A DNA stretch of 64,000 nt from Bacillus sp. AFS041924 (lineage in GTDB: Bacteria > Bacillota > Bacilli > Bacillales > Bacillaceae_G), in NCBI RefSeq assembly GCF_002577195.1, contig NZ_NULG01000094.1, positions 1-64,000 on the forward strand, read 5' to 3'. Numbering within the stretch: the first letter of the stretch is position 1; every line of letters begins with the position of its first letter. Below the pieces are notes generated by a model. The model did not search any database and was not told the DNA's origin. It was given only the letters and a program-made list of their open reading frames with translations. This document shows positions 1 through 8,201 of the stretch, piece after piece. The position numbers were made by a program, and so were the translations under genes.

Positions 1-112
1 ATATTTTTCTCTCAGTTAATCCTTTACAGATTGGACTTGTAAGATAACCTGAATCTAAAGCGACTGCTTCTACATTAAACTGAAATTTAATTACAGATGA
101 TTGAATAGTTCA
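1..112 (-). pseudogene. Transposase tail remnant (IS1182-like), cut by window edge
   Basis: Reading the minus strand leftward from about 112 gives an open frame containing VEAVALDSGYLTSPICKGL. This resembles the (A/L)D(A/S)GY.T..I.K.L.E segment of DDE transposases of the IS1182/IS4 type. A stop codon lies just upstream in this frame, so only an internal fragment is visible and it runs off the left edge. No terminal inverted repeat can be seen. The family assignment rests on this one motif and is tentative. Confidence 0.4.
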
Positions 113-130
113 AAACTAATTTCTGAAGAT

Positions 131-568
131 TTAAGATTTTCTTTTTCTTAACACTAGTTGCCAAGTAACACCAAAACAATCAGTAACCCAGGTTGCTTTA
201 CTAAAATCATACATTTCTACTGGTCCCATGAGCACTTGCCCCTCACTCTTCAACCCATTAAAAATTAGATCGAACTCCGCATCGTCATTGCATTCTATGT
301 AAAATGAAACAGCCCAAGTAAATTTTGGACAAGATTCTTGTTCCATATCTAAAACCATAAAATTCTGACCTAAAATTTCAATGATGCCATTCAGGATTTT
401 TCCTTCTACACCTCTGTCATTATTTGTAATTCTTCTAAGTGATACAATTTTTGAATTAGGAAAAGTACGAACATAATAATTCATTGCTTCTTCAGCATTG
501 CCGCGAAAAGTAAGAAATGGAGTAATCCTTTGCTCTGATATAAACGGTATGACTTGTTCTGATGTCAA
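131..568 (-). CDS. VOC superfamily (PhnB-like glyoxalase-fold) protein
   Basis: This 145-residue protein has the single-domain layout of PhnB/3-demethylubiquinone-methyltransferase-like VOC proteins. It begins with ITPFLTFRGNAEEAMNYY, the usual 'F.g.AeeA..fY' opening of the family, and ends with FGVTWQLV, the typical '(D.FG..W.L)' closing strand. Such proteins often bind a small ligand or metal; the substrate is unknown. A longer frame starts at 586, but GGAGGG at about 575-580 is correctly spaced from the TTG at 568, so I place the start there. It is monocistronic as far as I can see. Confidence 0.8.
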   Translation of the reverse strand: MTSEQVIPFISEQRITPFLTFRGNAEEAMNYYVRTFPNSKIVSLRRITNNDRGVEGKILNGIIEILGQNFMVLDMEQESCPKFTWAVSFYIECNDDAEFDLIFNGLKSEGQVLMGPVEMYDFSKATWVTDCFGVTWQLVLRKRKS

Positions 569-796
569 TTTAAACCCTCCAAACAATTTTTAATGATTTA
601 ATTATAGAACTTTATTTTCTTTTGTAAAAGTACATAGTGCGCTATCTCATACTGAACTCGAGAATCAACTTTATACAAAGACTCATAAAGTATCTTTTAA
701 TCAATTAATTCGAATATTTATGCTATGAAAAAATTGCACTCTAGATTTTTCTGAAAATTCATTTTATAATAGTTAAAATGTAACTTTTGATAGATT

Positions 797-831
797 GTTC
801 CTATTAAATTCAATATCAAATAAATAGGAAC
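797..831. repeat. Inverted repeat downstream of acetyltransferase gene
   Basis: GTTCCTATT (797-805) pairs perfectly with AATAGGAAC (823-831) around a 17-base loop, 27 bases past the stop of the gene at 858-1403. It lacks a good U-tract on the minus strand, so termination is only possible. The rest of 587-857 holds no gene I can support. Confidence 0.4.
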
Positions 832-857
832 CATTCAGCTTATTGACTTTTAGAAAT

Positions 858-1403
858 TTATTTTTTAAACCTTCCCATTAAGATCGTGTTGTAAAAATTC
901 CCATCAGAAAGTAACTTATCGTTTTTTAATACCCCTTCAATTTCAAAGCCTAGCTTTTCATAAAGATTAATTGCTGTTTCATTTGTTTCTAAAACACTTA
1001 AACTAATTTTATGAATTTCATTAGTGTCTGCAAAGGAAATCGATGCTTTTAATAAATTCTTTCCGATTCCGTGTCCCCAATAATCTTTTAAGACACACAC
1101 ACCAAATTCTACTTTATGCGAAAGTCTCTTTAATTGATTACCTTCACATCTAGAAAAGCCTACTATTTTATCTTGAGCCTCAGCAACTAGAAATAAATTT
1201 TTTACACTTTCCTTATCTGAAATAATTAGTTCTTCAAAGCCTTTAATGTCAATAAATGCCTCTCCTGCTTCTCTGTCTAAATTTTCTGTTTCACCATCAA
1301 TTTGTACTCTCAAACTAGATAATTGTTTTGCATCATGAATTAATGCAGGTCTAATAACATATTGAAGACCATTAATCTTAAAATTTTGAGGTTGTATTTT
1401 CAT
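858..1403 (-). CDS. GNAT family N-acetyltransferase
   Basis: A 181-residue cytoplasmic acetyltransferase of the GNAT fold, which transfers an acetyl group from acetyl-CoA to an amine. The acetyl-CoA pyrophosphate loop is seen as VLKDYWGHGIGKNLL (Q/R-x-x-G-x-G/A type), followed by the family's C-terminal strand IHKISLSVLETNETAINLYEKLGFEIEGVLK. The start is supported by GGTAGGGG upstream of the ATG. It faces the gene at 1591 divergently. The substrate cannot be deduced. Confidence 0.85.
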   Translation of the reverse strand: MKIQPQNFKINGLQYVIRPALIHDAKQLSSLRVQIDGETENLDREAGEAFIDIKGFEELIISDKESVKNLFLVAEAQDKIVGFSRCEGNQLKRLSHKVEFGVCVLKDYWGHGIGKNLLKASISFADTNEIHKISLSVLETNETAINLYEKLGFEIEGVLKNDKLLSDGNFYNTILMGRFKK

Positions 1404-1590
1404 ATTTTAACCCCTACCTTTTATATCAATTTTCAAATTTGGATAAATTGTATTTCATGTTAAGTTTCTGATTGTGGCAATGCCACATTAATGGAAATTC
1501 TAAATACAAATCATATGAAAGATATCATCTTACCTTTAATATTAAAAGTTTTTGCTTAAACTATATTAATATGAAAGAGGTGTATCAAAA

Positions 1591-2007
1591 ATGGAATTTC
1601 GTAGCAGTGGTAGACTTTCCAATTTTTTAGTTTCAATCTTGTTTATGATTTGTATGGGCTCTTTACTTTTTTATGTAAATGAACATGGATTTCCTAATAC
1701 GATAAAGTCATATATTATAATGGCTACTGTTGGGTTAATCTTCTTAGTTTATATCGGTTATATTCATAGTATGGTGATTAGGATTAACGAAAATGGCGTG
1801 ACATACGAACATTGGGGCTTTAAGCGGACGATTCCAGCTCATCATATTACACGAGTAAATTTACAATATCGTTATAAGGAAACTCCTTCGCATAGTGCTT
1901 TTATTGTCATTAACCATCCCGAAGAATCAATTTTTATTCCCTCAATGATGTTTCAAGGTCAAATCGATCGTATTACAAAAGCAATTAGGGATATTATGAT
2001 ATATTAG
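1591..2007 (+). CDS. Small membrane protein with two N-terminal TM helices
   Basis: 138 residues. Two hydrophobic helices (about 11-28 and 38-62) are followed by a soluble beta-rich tail with an arginine- and glutamate-rich strand pattern (GVTYEHWGFKRTIPAHHITRVNLQY). That layout resembles STM3941/PH-like domains that sit behind paired membrane helices in small Bacillus proteins. AGAGGTG is well placed before the ATG. The function is unknown and I do not recognise a named family with certainty. Confidence 0.7.
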   Translation: MEFRSSGRLSNFLVSILFMICMGSLLFYVNEHGFPNTIKSYIIMATVGLIFLVYIGYIHSMVIRINENGVTYEHWGFKRTIPAHHITRVNLQYRYKETPSHSAFIVINHPEESIFIPSMMFQGQIDRITKAIRDIMIY

Positions 2008-2016
2008 TAAAAATGA

Positions 2017-2051
2017 CTAAAAGAACTGAAGTGGAGCTTCAGTTCTTTTAG
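2017..2051. terminator. Bidirectional terminator between convergent genes
   Basis: CTAAAAGAACTGAAG (2017-2031) and its exact complement at 2037-2051 form a 15-bp stem with a 5-base loop. A-rich and T-rich flanks suit termination of the plus-strand gene ending at 2007, and possibly of the minus-strand gene ending at 2102. Confidence 0.8.
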
Positions 2052-2101
2052 TGTGTTGACAAAGTCCTAAAAATTTGATACTTATTGGAATGATTATTAA
2101 A

Positions 2102-2659
2102 TTAAAGTTTTACTGCGTCTACTATTATTGAAGGGAATAAGACTTTCTCTCCATGATTTCTTGGATCATATTTTTTTGAACGGAAAATAACACCATCTTT
2201 ACCTTCCCAATCGTTCGCTTGAAAATTGCCTTCTTCATCACAATATTCTAGTAGATTAACTTCAAAACCCGCTGTTTCAAACATGTTAACTAGTGTTTTA
2301 AAGTTATAGACTATTTTATGGCTTGCAGCAGGATGATCTTTTGGACCTGGTCCACCAACTTTAACGATATTTTGATACGTTTCATCATTAAAAAATCCAT
2401 CTGGTACCGCACAGCGAATATAGCCTGATGGTTTTAAATATTCATAACAAATTTTAGCAGACTCTATGCCTTCTTCATATGTAAGATGTTCCCAAACATG
2501 TTCAGCTAAAATAGCTGTGATTGAATTTTTTTCAAATTTACTTTCCCAAGTAGACTGATCTAATAAGTTAAGCTCTTCTTCTTGAGTTTGAATCCAATTT
2601 GGATTATTGTTATATTCCCCTGCTCCAATTACAACTTTTAATTCTTTTTGTTTAATCAC
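2102..2659 (-). CDS. Predicted class I SAM-dependent methyltransferase
   Basis: 185 residues. The stretch ITAILAEHVWEHLTYEEGIESAKICYEYLKPSGYIRCAVPD matches motifs post-I to III of class I methyltransferases (acidic strand, 'EH.(W/L)EH', then 'LKPGG.(L/I)R..VPD'). The N-terminal VVIGAGEYNN stands in for the SAM-binding glycine loop but is shorter than usual. The longer frame opens at GTG 2671. I prefer GTG 2659 because GAGGTG lies about nine bases before it. The methyl acceptor is unknown. Confidence 0.75.
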   Translation of the reverse strand: MIKQKELKVVIGAGEYNNNPNWIQTQEEELNLLDQSTWESKFEKNSITAILAEHVWEHLTYEEGIESAKICYEYLKPSGYIRCAVPDGFFNDETYQNIVKVGGPGPKDHPAASHKIVYNFKTLVNMFETAGFEVNLLEYCDEEGNFQANDWEGKDGVIFRSKKYDPRNHGEKVLFPSIIVDAVKL

Positions 2660-2766
2660 CGTTAGATTCACCTCACACTAGATTTTAATCAATTAGTATT
2701 ATTCTTTATTTGTTATTTGAATTCCTTTATTCAAAGTAGAAAAATGTCAAAATATAGAAATTATGA

Positions 2767-3327
2767 TTAATTTAGATAATCATCCTGGAGCATTCCATAT
2801 ATAGCACAATCTTTATATTGATTTTTAGAATTACGAATCATATGTCGGATGATTCCTTCTTTATTCATACGAACCTTTTCCAAAATTTTACCTGAAGCAG
2901 GATTATCAGTATTATGTGCCGCAGAAATTTTGTGAATATTCATCTGTCTAAACCCATATTCTAGAACTGCCTTTAAAGCTTCAGTCCCATAGCCTTGATT
3001 CCACCAATTGTATCCAAGGCAATAACCAACTTCACAATTTTCAGTAGCATTATCAAAATTATAAAAATCGATTGCGCCTATTAGTTCACTCGTCGATTTC
3101 AATTCGATGCCCCAATAACAAAACTCCTTTGAGGTATAATTTTTTACTATTTCATTAACTCTTTCAATCGTTTCTTCAATGGATTTATGTGCTCCCTTTA
3201 TTAAATTATCCATCACCCGATCATCAGAAAGCCAGTTGTTAAATATACTTTGTGAATCTTTATGCTCTACTTTTCTAAGAATTAATCGTTCTGTTTCTAG
3301 TATAGGTGTTCCTGAATAGTTAATCAT
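2767..3327 (-). CDS. RimJ/RimL-type GNAT acetyltransferase
   Basis: 186 residues, opening with TPILETERLILRKVEHKDSQSIFNNW, the hallmark start of the RimJ/RimL subfamily. CoA-binding residues are in YNWWNQGYGTEALKAVLEYGF, and the closing motif is HNTDNPASGKILEKVRMNKEG. Members acetylate ribosomal protein N-termini, aminoglycosides or small metabolites; the actual substrate here is not evident. AGAGGA precedes the ATG. Confidence 0.85.
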   Translation of the reverse strand: MINYSGTPILETERLILRKVEHKDSQSIFNNWLSDDRVMDNLIKGAHKSIEETIERVNEIVKNYTSKEFCYWGIELKSTSELIGAIDFYNFDNATENCEVGYCLGYNWWNQGYGTEALKAVLEYGFRQMNIHKISAAHNTDNPASGKILEKVRMNKEGIIRHMIRNSKNQYKDCAIYGMLQDDYLN

Positions 3328-3448
3328 TTTCTCGTCCTCTCAAATAATCTTTTAAAAGATAAAACATCTAAAGTACACTTCAGAAAAACAATCAGATTCT
3401 TCTACTATTTCTTGGGCATAATAATTCCAGTAAATGGAGGCGATAGAT

Positions 3449-4516
3449 ATGACAATTGATCGAATTTGTACGATTGGGCCAGCTAGTTTTGATAAAAAAG
3501 TACTGTCTGAATTGATTGAGCATGGTATGACGATTGCTAGGTTGAACTTTTCGCATGGAACGCATGAAAGTCATAAAAATGTGATTGATTTAATAAGAGC
3601 AATCAGTTTAGAAACAGGAAAAGAAATCAAAATTTTAGGAGACCTCCAAGGTCCAAAAATTCGATTAGGAAAAATTGAAGGTGAAAAAATTATTCTGGAA
3701 ACTAATCAAACCTTTACACTCTTAATCGATGAAATGACAGGTGATCAAAATCAAGCGAGTGTTGATTATAAAGGCTTAATAAACGATATAAAAAAAGGAA
3801 ATCGAATTTTAATTAATGATGGCGGAGTTGAATTATTAGTTGAAAATGTCGAGCAAAATAAGATCGTCACATCTGTCAAAAATGGCGGGGAAATTTCTTC
3901 GCATAAAGGAGTTAATTTGCCAGGTGTTGTGACAAGTTTACCCGCTATTACTGATAAAGACCTTAATGACATTGAATTTATTTTGCAAGAAGGTTTAGAC
4001 TTTATTGCTTGCTCGTTTATTCGACGAGCATCGCATTTACAAGAAATAAGAAGCTTTATGCAATCAAAAAGTGAGAAAAAACCGCGATTAATAGCAAAAA
4101 TAGAAACTATCGAAGCTATAAAAAATTTCCAAGAAATTATTAAAGAAACTGATGCAATTATGATTGCTCGTGGCGATTTAGGTGTTGAACTTCCTTATCA
4201 ATGGATTCCTCTATTACAAGGAGCAATGATTCATGAATGTAATTCATCGGGGACTTATGTAATTACCGCAACTCAAATGCTACAATCAATGGTTGATCAT
4301 TCATTACCTACGAGAGCTGAAGTAACTGATGTATTTCAAGCTGTGATGGATGGAACGAATGCAGTCATGTTATCAGCTGAAAGTGCTGCAGGCCATCATC
4401 CCGTTGAAAGCATAGAAACATTAAAACTTGTATCACAATTTGCCGAAACAGTAAAATCAAAATCACCTTTTGATTTTGCTGATATGCTTGAATTAATCGG
4501 TTCAACAATGAAATAG
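3449..4516 (+). CDS. Short pyruvate kinase lacking the C-terminal domain
   Basis: Converts phosphoenolpyruvate and ADP to pyruvate and ATP. Family blocks are all visible: TIGPAS, NFSHGTHE, LGDLQGPKIRLG, the B-domain segment NRILINDGGVE, NLPGVVTSLPAITDKD, the active-site LIAKIET with catalytic lysine, IMIARGDLGVE, ITATQMLQSM and MLSAESAAGHHP. The protein is only 355 residues. The allosteric C-domain and the extra PEP-utiliser-like domain of the usual ~585-residue Bacillus enzyme are absent. A frame opens at 3434, but GGAGG at 3436-3440 is the obvious ribosome binding site for ATG 3449. It stands alone, away from pfkA. Probably an accessory paralog without the usual allosteric control (inference). 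Confidence 0.88.
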   Translation: MTIDRICTIGPASFDKKVLSELIEHGMTIARLNFSHGTHESHKNVIDLIRAISLETGKEIKILGDLQGPKIRLGKIEGEKIILETNQTFTLLIDEMTGDQNQASVDYKGLINDIKKGNRILINDGGVELLVENVEQNKIVTSVKNGGEISSHKGVNLPGVVTSLPAITDKDLNDIEFILQEGLDFIACSFIRRASHLQEIRSFMQSKSEKKPRLIAKIETIEAIKNFQEIIKETDAIMIARGDLGVELPYQWIPLLQGAMIHECNSSGTYVITATQMLQSMVDHSLPTRAEVTDVFQAVMDGTNAVMLSAESAAGHHPVESIETLKLVSQFAETVKSKSPFDFADMLELIGSTMK

Positions 4517-4574
4517 GTTTAAAGTTTAATTGCAGAATAAAAAACCAAACACTTGAAACTTAGTCTACATACTG

Positions 4575-4596
4575 AAACGCCCAAAGAAGGGCGTTT
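4575..4596 (+). terminator. Rho-independent terminator of pyruvate kinase gene
   Basis: AAACGCCC (4575-4582), loop AAAGAA, GGGCGTTT (4589-4596), followed by a T-rich run. It lies about 60 bases after the stop codon. Confidence 0.85.
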
Positions 4597-4609
4597 TTTA
4601 TAGTTGCAT

Positions 4610-4840
4610 TTACTTTTCTCTTTTATAAAAACGTTCACCTGAATCTGGATTATAGTAAACTCTTGTTTTCTCGCCTGTTACGGGATCAATGTTAACTTCG
4701 TTAGTTCGTTGAAAGCCGTCTGGAATTTGATTTCCATGATTACGATTGGATCGTTTATCGTAGATAAAATAACCCAGCAATAAACAAATAATAAGAAATA
4801 AAATCTGAATTCCATAAAATCCGAAAATAAATGTTTCCAC
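4610..4840 (-). CDS. Small single-TM membrane protein
   Basis: 76 residues. One membrane helix (about residues 4-27) is followed by a charged cytoplasmic tail with the repeated-looking phrase NIDPVTGEKTRVYYNPDSGERFYKRE. It starts at a GTG that shares one base with the upstream stop codon (TAGTG), so it is translationally coupled to the YbjQ-family gene at 4840. I do not recognise a family. Confidence 0.6.
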   Translation of the reverse strand: METFIFGFYGIQILFLIICLLLGYFIYDKRSNRNHGNQIPDGFQRTNEVNIDPVTGEKTRVYYNPDSGERFYKREK

Positions 4841-5160
4841 TATATTTTCTCTATCACTACTGCTGTTCCATAAGCGACAATTTCACTCATGTTTTGACCA
4901 ATTTCACCTGAATCAAAGCGCATCATAATAATTGCATTTGCATCCATTTCACTAGCGTTTTTAGTCATTCGATCCATCGCTTCTTTTCTAGCATCCTCAA
5001 GCATTGCAGTGTATTGTTTGATTTCTCCACCGACAAGACTTTTTAGACCAGCAAGAATATCGCCACCTAATCCTCTACTACGAACAATTACGCCAAATAC
5101 TGGTCCCTTTACCTCAACTAATTTATATCCTTCAATCTTTTCAGTTGTAACTACGATCAT
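4840..5160 (-). CDS. YbjQ/UPF0145 family protein
   Basis: A 106-residue member of the YbjQ (DUF74) family. It shows the family pattern of an N-terminal TTEKIEGYKLVEVKGPVFGVIVRSRG, a middle helix with DARKEAMDRM, and ANAIIMMRFDSGEIG near the end. YbjQ proteins form pentamers. Their role is poorly defined and sometimes described as heavy-metal binding, but no cysteine cluster is seen here. GAGGTG lies six bases before ATG 5160, making this a better start than GTG 5169. It forms a two-gene unit with the small membrane protein. Confidence 0.8.
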   Translation of the reverse strand: MIVVTTEKIEGYKLVEVKGPVFGVIVRSRGLGGDILAGLKSLVGGEIKQYTAMLEDARKEAMDRMTKNASEMDANAIIMMRFDSGEIGQNMSEIVAYGTAVVIEKI

Positions 5161-5323
5161 TTTATTCACCTCAAAAATTTTTATTAAAACAAAAAATATT
5201 TTGTTTTCAACTTTGTTTGTTAAACTATACTAGTAAAAAATGGATTATAAGATTCGTATAGAGTAAATATTCTATACTTATAGGTTAATCCCTTTTTGCT
5301 AATGTGGCAATCATATGTATTTA

Positions 5324-5911
5324 TTATATAAGATCATTCTCCGATAAAAATTGTATAACCGTTTTTTCTACTTCAATAACATCTTTTTCATTTACATCTA
5401 TCAACTTTGTATTAAATTGTTTATACCAATTCTTTTCATATTTATATAATTTCATATTTTGTTCAAATGAATTTCTTCGTTTTGACCAATCATTTTCTCT
5501 TCTTGTTTCAAGCGTTTTGATTTCAGCATCTAAGTAAATAATCAAATCAGACCTGCACTTTCTTAGCTGAGTTAATTCATCTTTTAACAAATTTTCTATA
5601 TCCCATGAATAACCGTTCGCGATCGGAAAAAAGAGTGTGTAGAATTCGATATCTTCAGGACCTCGATCTAAAATGATATGATCGTTGCTTAAATGAATGT
5701 AACGCTTAATTTCTGCCTCGATAAACATTCGCTGATTTTTAACAAACCCCTCTAGTGTATGTAGATCAAGCTTTAAATTATTCCTGTTATTAACAATTGG
5801 ATAAGGGTTTTCATATTTTACTTTAAAATTTTTAAGTTGATTTTCTAATGCTTTCGCTAAAGTCGTTTTTCCTCCAGCCATTCCACCCTGTATTGAAATA
5901 ATCTTTCTCAA
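5324..5911 (-). CDS. P-loop nucleoside/nucleotide kinase-like protein
   Basis: 195 residues with Walker A GGMAGGKTT at residues 9-17 and the Walker-B/DRG-type segment HIILDRGPEDIEFY, as in thymidylate kinase/deoxynucleoside kinase-like and AAA_28 proteins. A basic lid region (RRENDWSKRRN) follows LIIYLDAE. This layout suggests phosphorylation of a small molecule, but the substrate is not deducible. The start is TTG with GGATGGTG upstream. It stands next to gene debris at 6.0-6.8 kb. Confidence 0.7.
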   Translation of the reverse strand: MRKIISIQGGMAGGKTTLAKALENQLKNFKVKYENPYPIVNNRNNLKLDLHTLEGFVKNQRMFIEAEIKRYIHLSNDHIILDRGPEDIEFYTLFFPIANGYSWDIENLLKDELTQLRKCRSDLIIYLDAEIKTLETRRENDWSKRRNSFEQNMKLYKYEKNWYKQFNTKLIDVNEKDVIEVEKTVIQFLSENDLI

Positions 5912-6001
5912 TTTATCACCATCCTTCTATCCTTTATTTAGTAAAAAAAGTTAGATTAATCTTATTTCATCATAATATTACCTTCTATTAATTACCTACA
6001 A

Positions 6002-6313
6002 TTAATAAATTATGATCCACTATATTATCGTCCATCATGGGGGCTTGTTTCACTACCGCTCCTATTTCAAAAAAAAAAACCGGATTATTTTATGGTTTGT
6101 CATGGCAAATGATTGGAGTAGTAAGCATGGAAGTAAAGGGAATTAAACCGCTTAAATTACAAAACAAGACCAGGTTCGATTATTTTATTACATGACAATG
6201 GGGATACAGTTGGTGCAGATGAGGAAGCACCTAGACATACAATTAAAGCGTTAGAAAGCTATATATTACACTGTTTAACAAAGCAATATCAATTTGTCAT
6301 GCTTGATGAATAG
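6002..6313 (+). pseudogene. Decayed polysaccharide deacetylase C-terminal part
   Basis: Three plus-strand frames, joined by at least two frameshifts, spell the C-terminal half of a polysaccharide deacetylase. First comes PLYYRPSWG (the RPP(Y/W)G motif) from about 6017, then a middle piece with GLSWQMIG, then TRPGSIILLHDNGDT ... TIKALESYI ... YQFVMLDE and a stop at 6311-6313. PGSIILLHD is the diagnostic motif-5 strand with its histidine. The 5' half is missing; the neighbouring kinase gene stands in its place. It is clearly non-functional. Confidence 0.7.
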
Positions 6314-6474
6314 TCTATACATCCAGGGTGAGTGGATCCGCTCTCTCTTTTTAATCTGTTTAAATGACTAATTTATTTGTTGTACCTGCAAGGAAATTTT
6401 ATCATTTAAATCGATCTTTTATTTTTACTCGATTGAACATTTTGTGAAATTGCCTCATATACAAACAAAAAAGA

Positions 6475-6510
6475 CTGACCAAAAGTCATTTTATAAGACT
6501 TTTAGGGCAG
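6475..6510 (-). terminator. Terminator of glycosyltransferase remnant / serine hydrolase unit
   Basis: On the minus strand CTGCCCTAAAAGTC and GACTTTTGGTCAG pair with minor mismatches around TTATAAAAT, followed by TCTTTTTTG. The hairpin overlaps the stop codon of the glycosyltransferase remnant. Confidence 0.75.
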
Positions 6511-6841
6511 CCTCTATTAAAATTATTAGAAATTGAACTAAAAATATCATTAACAATTAACTGTACGCTAAAACCTTTATTTAATCGAGTTAATGAAGAT
6601 TTCATTTGTTCCAAACAATTTGCCTTAAAATGAATTCGATTAAGATAAAATGTCAACTCTTGAATTGATTTTACTGTAACAGAAGCGCCCGCATTTTCAA
6701 ATATTCGTGAATTCTCTTTCTCTTGACCAGGTGTTGGTTTATATAGAATCGTCGGTAAACTACAAGCAATACTTTCTGATAATGTGATTCCGCCAGGCTT
6801 TGTAATTAATAAATCTGATTTTCTATATAACTTTCGATAAC
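6486..6841 (-). pseudogene. UgtP/MGDG-synthase-like glycosyltransferase C-terminal fragment
   Basis: An open frame overlapping the 3' end of the serine hydrolase gene reads KLYRKSDLLITKPGG, then ITLSESIACSLPTILY, then KPTPGQEKENSRIFENAGA and about 60 more residues to a stop at 6486-6488. DLLITKPGG.T.SE and PGQE..NA are the nucleotide-sugar-binding signature of UgtP/diglucosyl-diacylglycerol synthase (GT28 fold). Only the last ~115 residues remain, with no start site. The join with the hydrolase lies at about 6835-6841, so this is a recombination scar rather than a gene. Confidence 0.75.
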
Positions 6842-8026
6842 ATGTTTATAGATAACTTCTGCTAATTCTTTCTCTACTTCAAGTCTAGTATTCGGGTTTA
6901 AATCAAACTGACATCCATTCAAAATAAATATGATCCCAAATTGTTTTTCGTCATGCCAATATAAATTGCTGATTAATCCGTATGCTTCACCTGCATGACC
7001 GATCATCTCATCATAATTTGGTAAGAAATCGTGACTAATATGAAAACCAAGCCCCATTTTATGAAAAAAATGATTTTTTTCTACTCTAGACCATTGAATT
7101 AATTTCATTAATTTTGATGTTTTTGGTTCTAGAATTTGTTTTCCATTTAGACTCCCATCCAACATATGTGCTCTTAAAAATTTACTTAATTCAACCGCTG
7201 TTGTCCTAAGTCCCCCTTGTGGTTCAAATAAACCTCCGTGATTACCTATACTATATTGATCCCAGTGGGTTTTCTCATATTCTTTTTGATTTACATCATT
7301 GATCGTAATTTTATAATCCTGTGTATCTTTATTTATTTCATAAAGATTTGCCAGTTCATGGTTTTTATTAATATTTGAATATGAGAAAGCTACATTTTTC
7401 ATCTTTAAAGGTTCAAATATATTTAATTCAATATATTGGTCAAATCGCTTTCTAGTAACTTTTTCTATAATTGCTCCACATATGATGGCACCAATGTTTG
7501 AATACACCCATTGAGTTTTATCTCCTGGTTTCCAATTCCCCCAAATTTCCTTTGTATAATATTCTCCATTTTCATTAAGTAAATCTGTTAGATGTAACGA
7601 AAAGTTTGAATGTCCTTCTCTTATATACTTTGCATAAACACTGCTTGACTCATCATCTGAGTTAAGTGAAGACGTATGAGTTAAAATTTGTCTCAATGAA
7701 ATGCATTTGTTTGGAAAATTAGGGTTTCTTACTTTAAATCCTAGATAAACACTAATGTCTTCATCTAAATCGATTAAATTCCTTTCAACTAATTGCATGA
7801 TTGCAGTTGCTGTAAATAGTTTTGTTATAGAAGCAATTCGAAACATTGTATTTTCTGTAACAGGTTCTTTTGTTGCTAAATTACGATAACCAAATGCATT
7901 AGACCAAAGTAGTTTATCTTTAAAAACAGCAGCTGCTTGACAGCCGACAATATTATATTTGACCATTATTGCATGGATTTCTGAAACAAATGCTTTTTCG
8001 TCTTGTAATTCGATAATATTTTTCAA
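6806..8026 (-). CDS. Serine hydrolase, class C beta-lactamase / DD-peptidase fold
   Basis: 406 residues. It carries the three penicillin-recognising motifs: SxxK as FRIASITKLFTATA (serine nucleophile and lysine), YxN as WVYSNIGAII, and HxG as IGHAGEAYG. There is no signal peptide, so it is probably a cytoplasmic esterase/amidase-type member rather than an exported lactamase (inference). Its last residues (after about VIYKHV) are encoded by sequence at the junction with the glycosyltransferase remnant, so the natural C-terminus may have been altered. A ribosome binding site GGAGG lies before the ATG. Confidence 0.85.
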   Translation of the reverse strand: MKNIIELQDEKAFVSEIHAIMVKYNIVGCQAAAVFKDKLLWSNAFGYRNLATKEPVTENTMFRIASITKLFTATAIMQLVERNLIDLDEDISVYLGFKVRNPNFPNKCISLRQILTHTSSLNSDDESSSVYAKYIREGHSNFSLHLTDLLNENGEYYTKEIWGNWKPGDKTQWVYSNIGAIICGAIIEKVTRKRFDQYIELNIFEPLKMKNVAFSYSNINKNHELANLYEINKDTQDYKITINDVNQKEYEKTHWDQYSIGNHGGLFEPQGGLRTTAVELSKFLRAHMLDGSLNGKQILEPKTSKLMKLIQWSRVEKNHFFHKMGLGFHISHDFLPNYDEMIGHAGEAYGLISNLYWHDEKQFGIIFILNGCQFDLNPNTRLEVEKELAEVIYKHVIESYIENQIY

Positions 8027-8201
8027 TTTAGCGCCTCCAAAACTGATTTATTTGAGTCAAAACAACGCAAAAAACTGTAAATTTTCTATGTAGAAAAAAT
8101 TTTTTTAAATGAAGCGTTTACAAAATTATTTTAATATTGTAATAGGCCTTACCTGTTGCTAAAATGAATCTTATGAAAATGGAATTAAGGGGATAGAAAC
8201 A

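Noticed and set aside
5237-5323. Hairpin TATAGAGTAAATATTCTATA as a terminator or riboswitch
   Set aside because: The stem is weak, AT-only and without a T-run or conserved aptamer features.
6806-8026. True secreted beta-lactamase
   Set aside because: The three motifs are present, but there is no signal peptide or lipobox, so antibiotic resistance is not supported.
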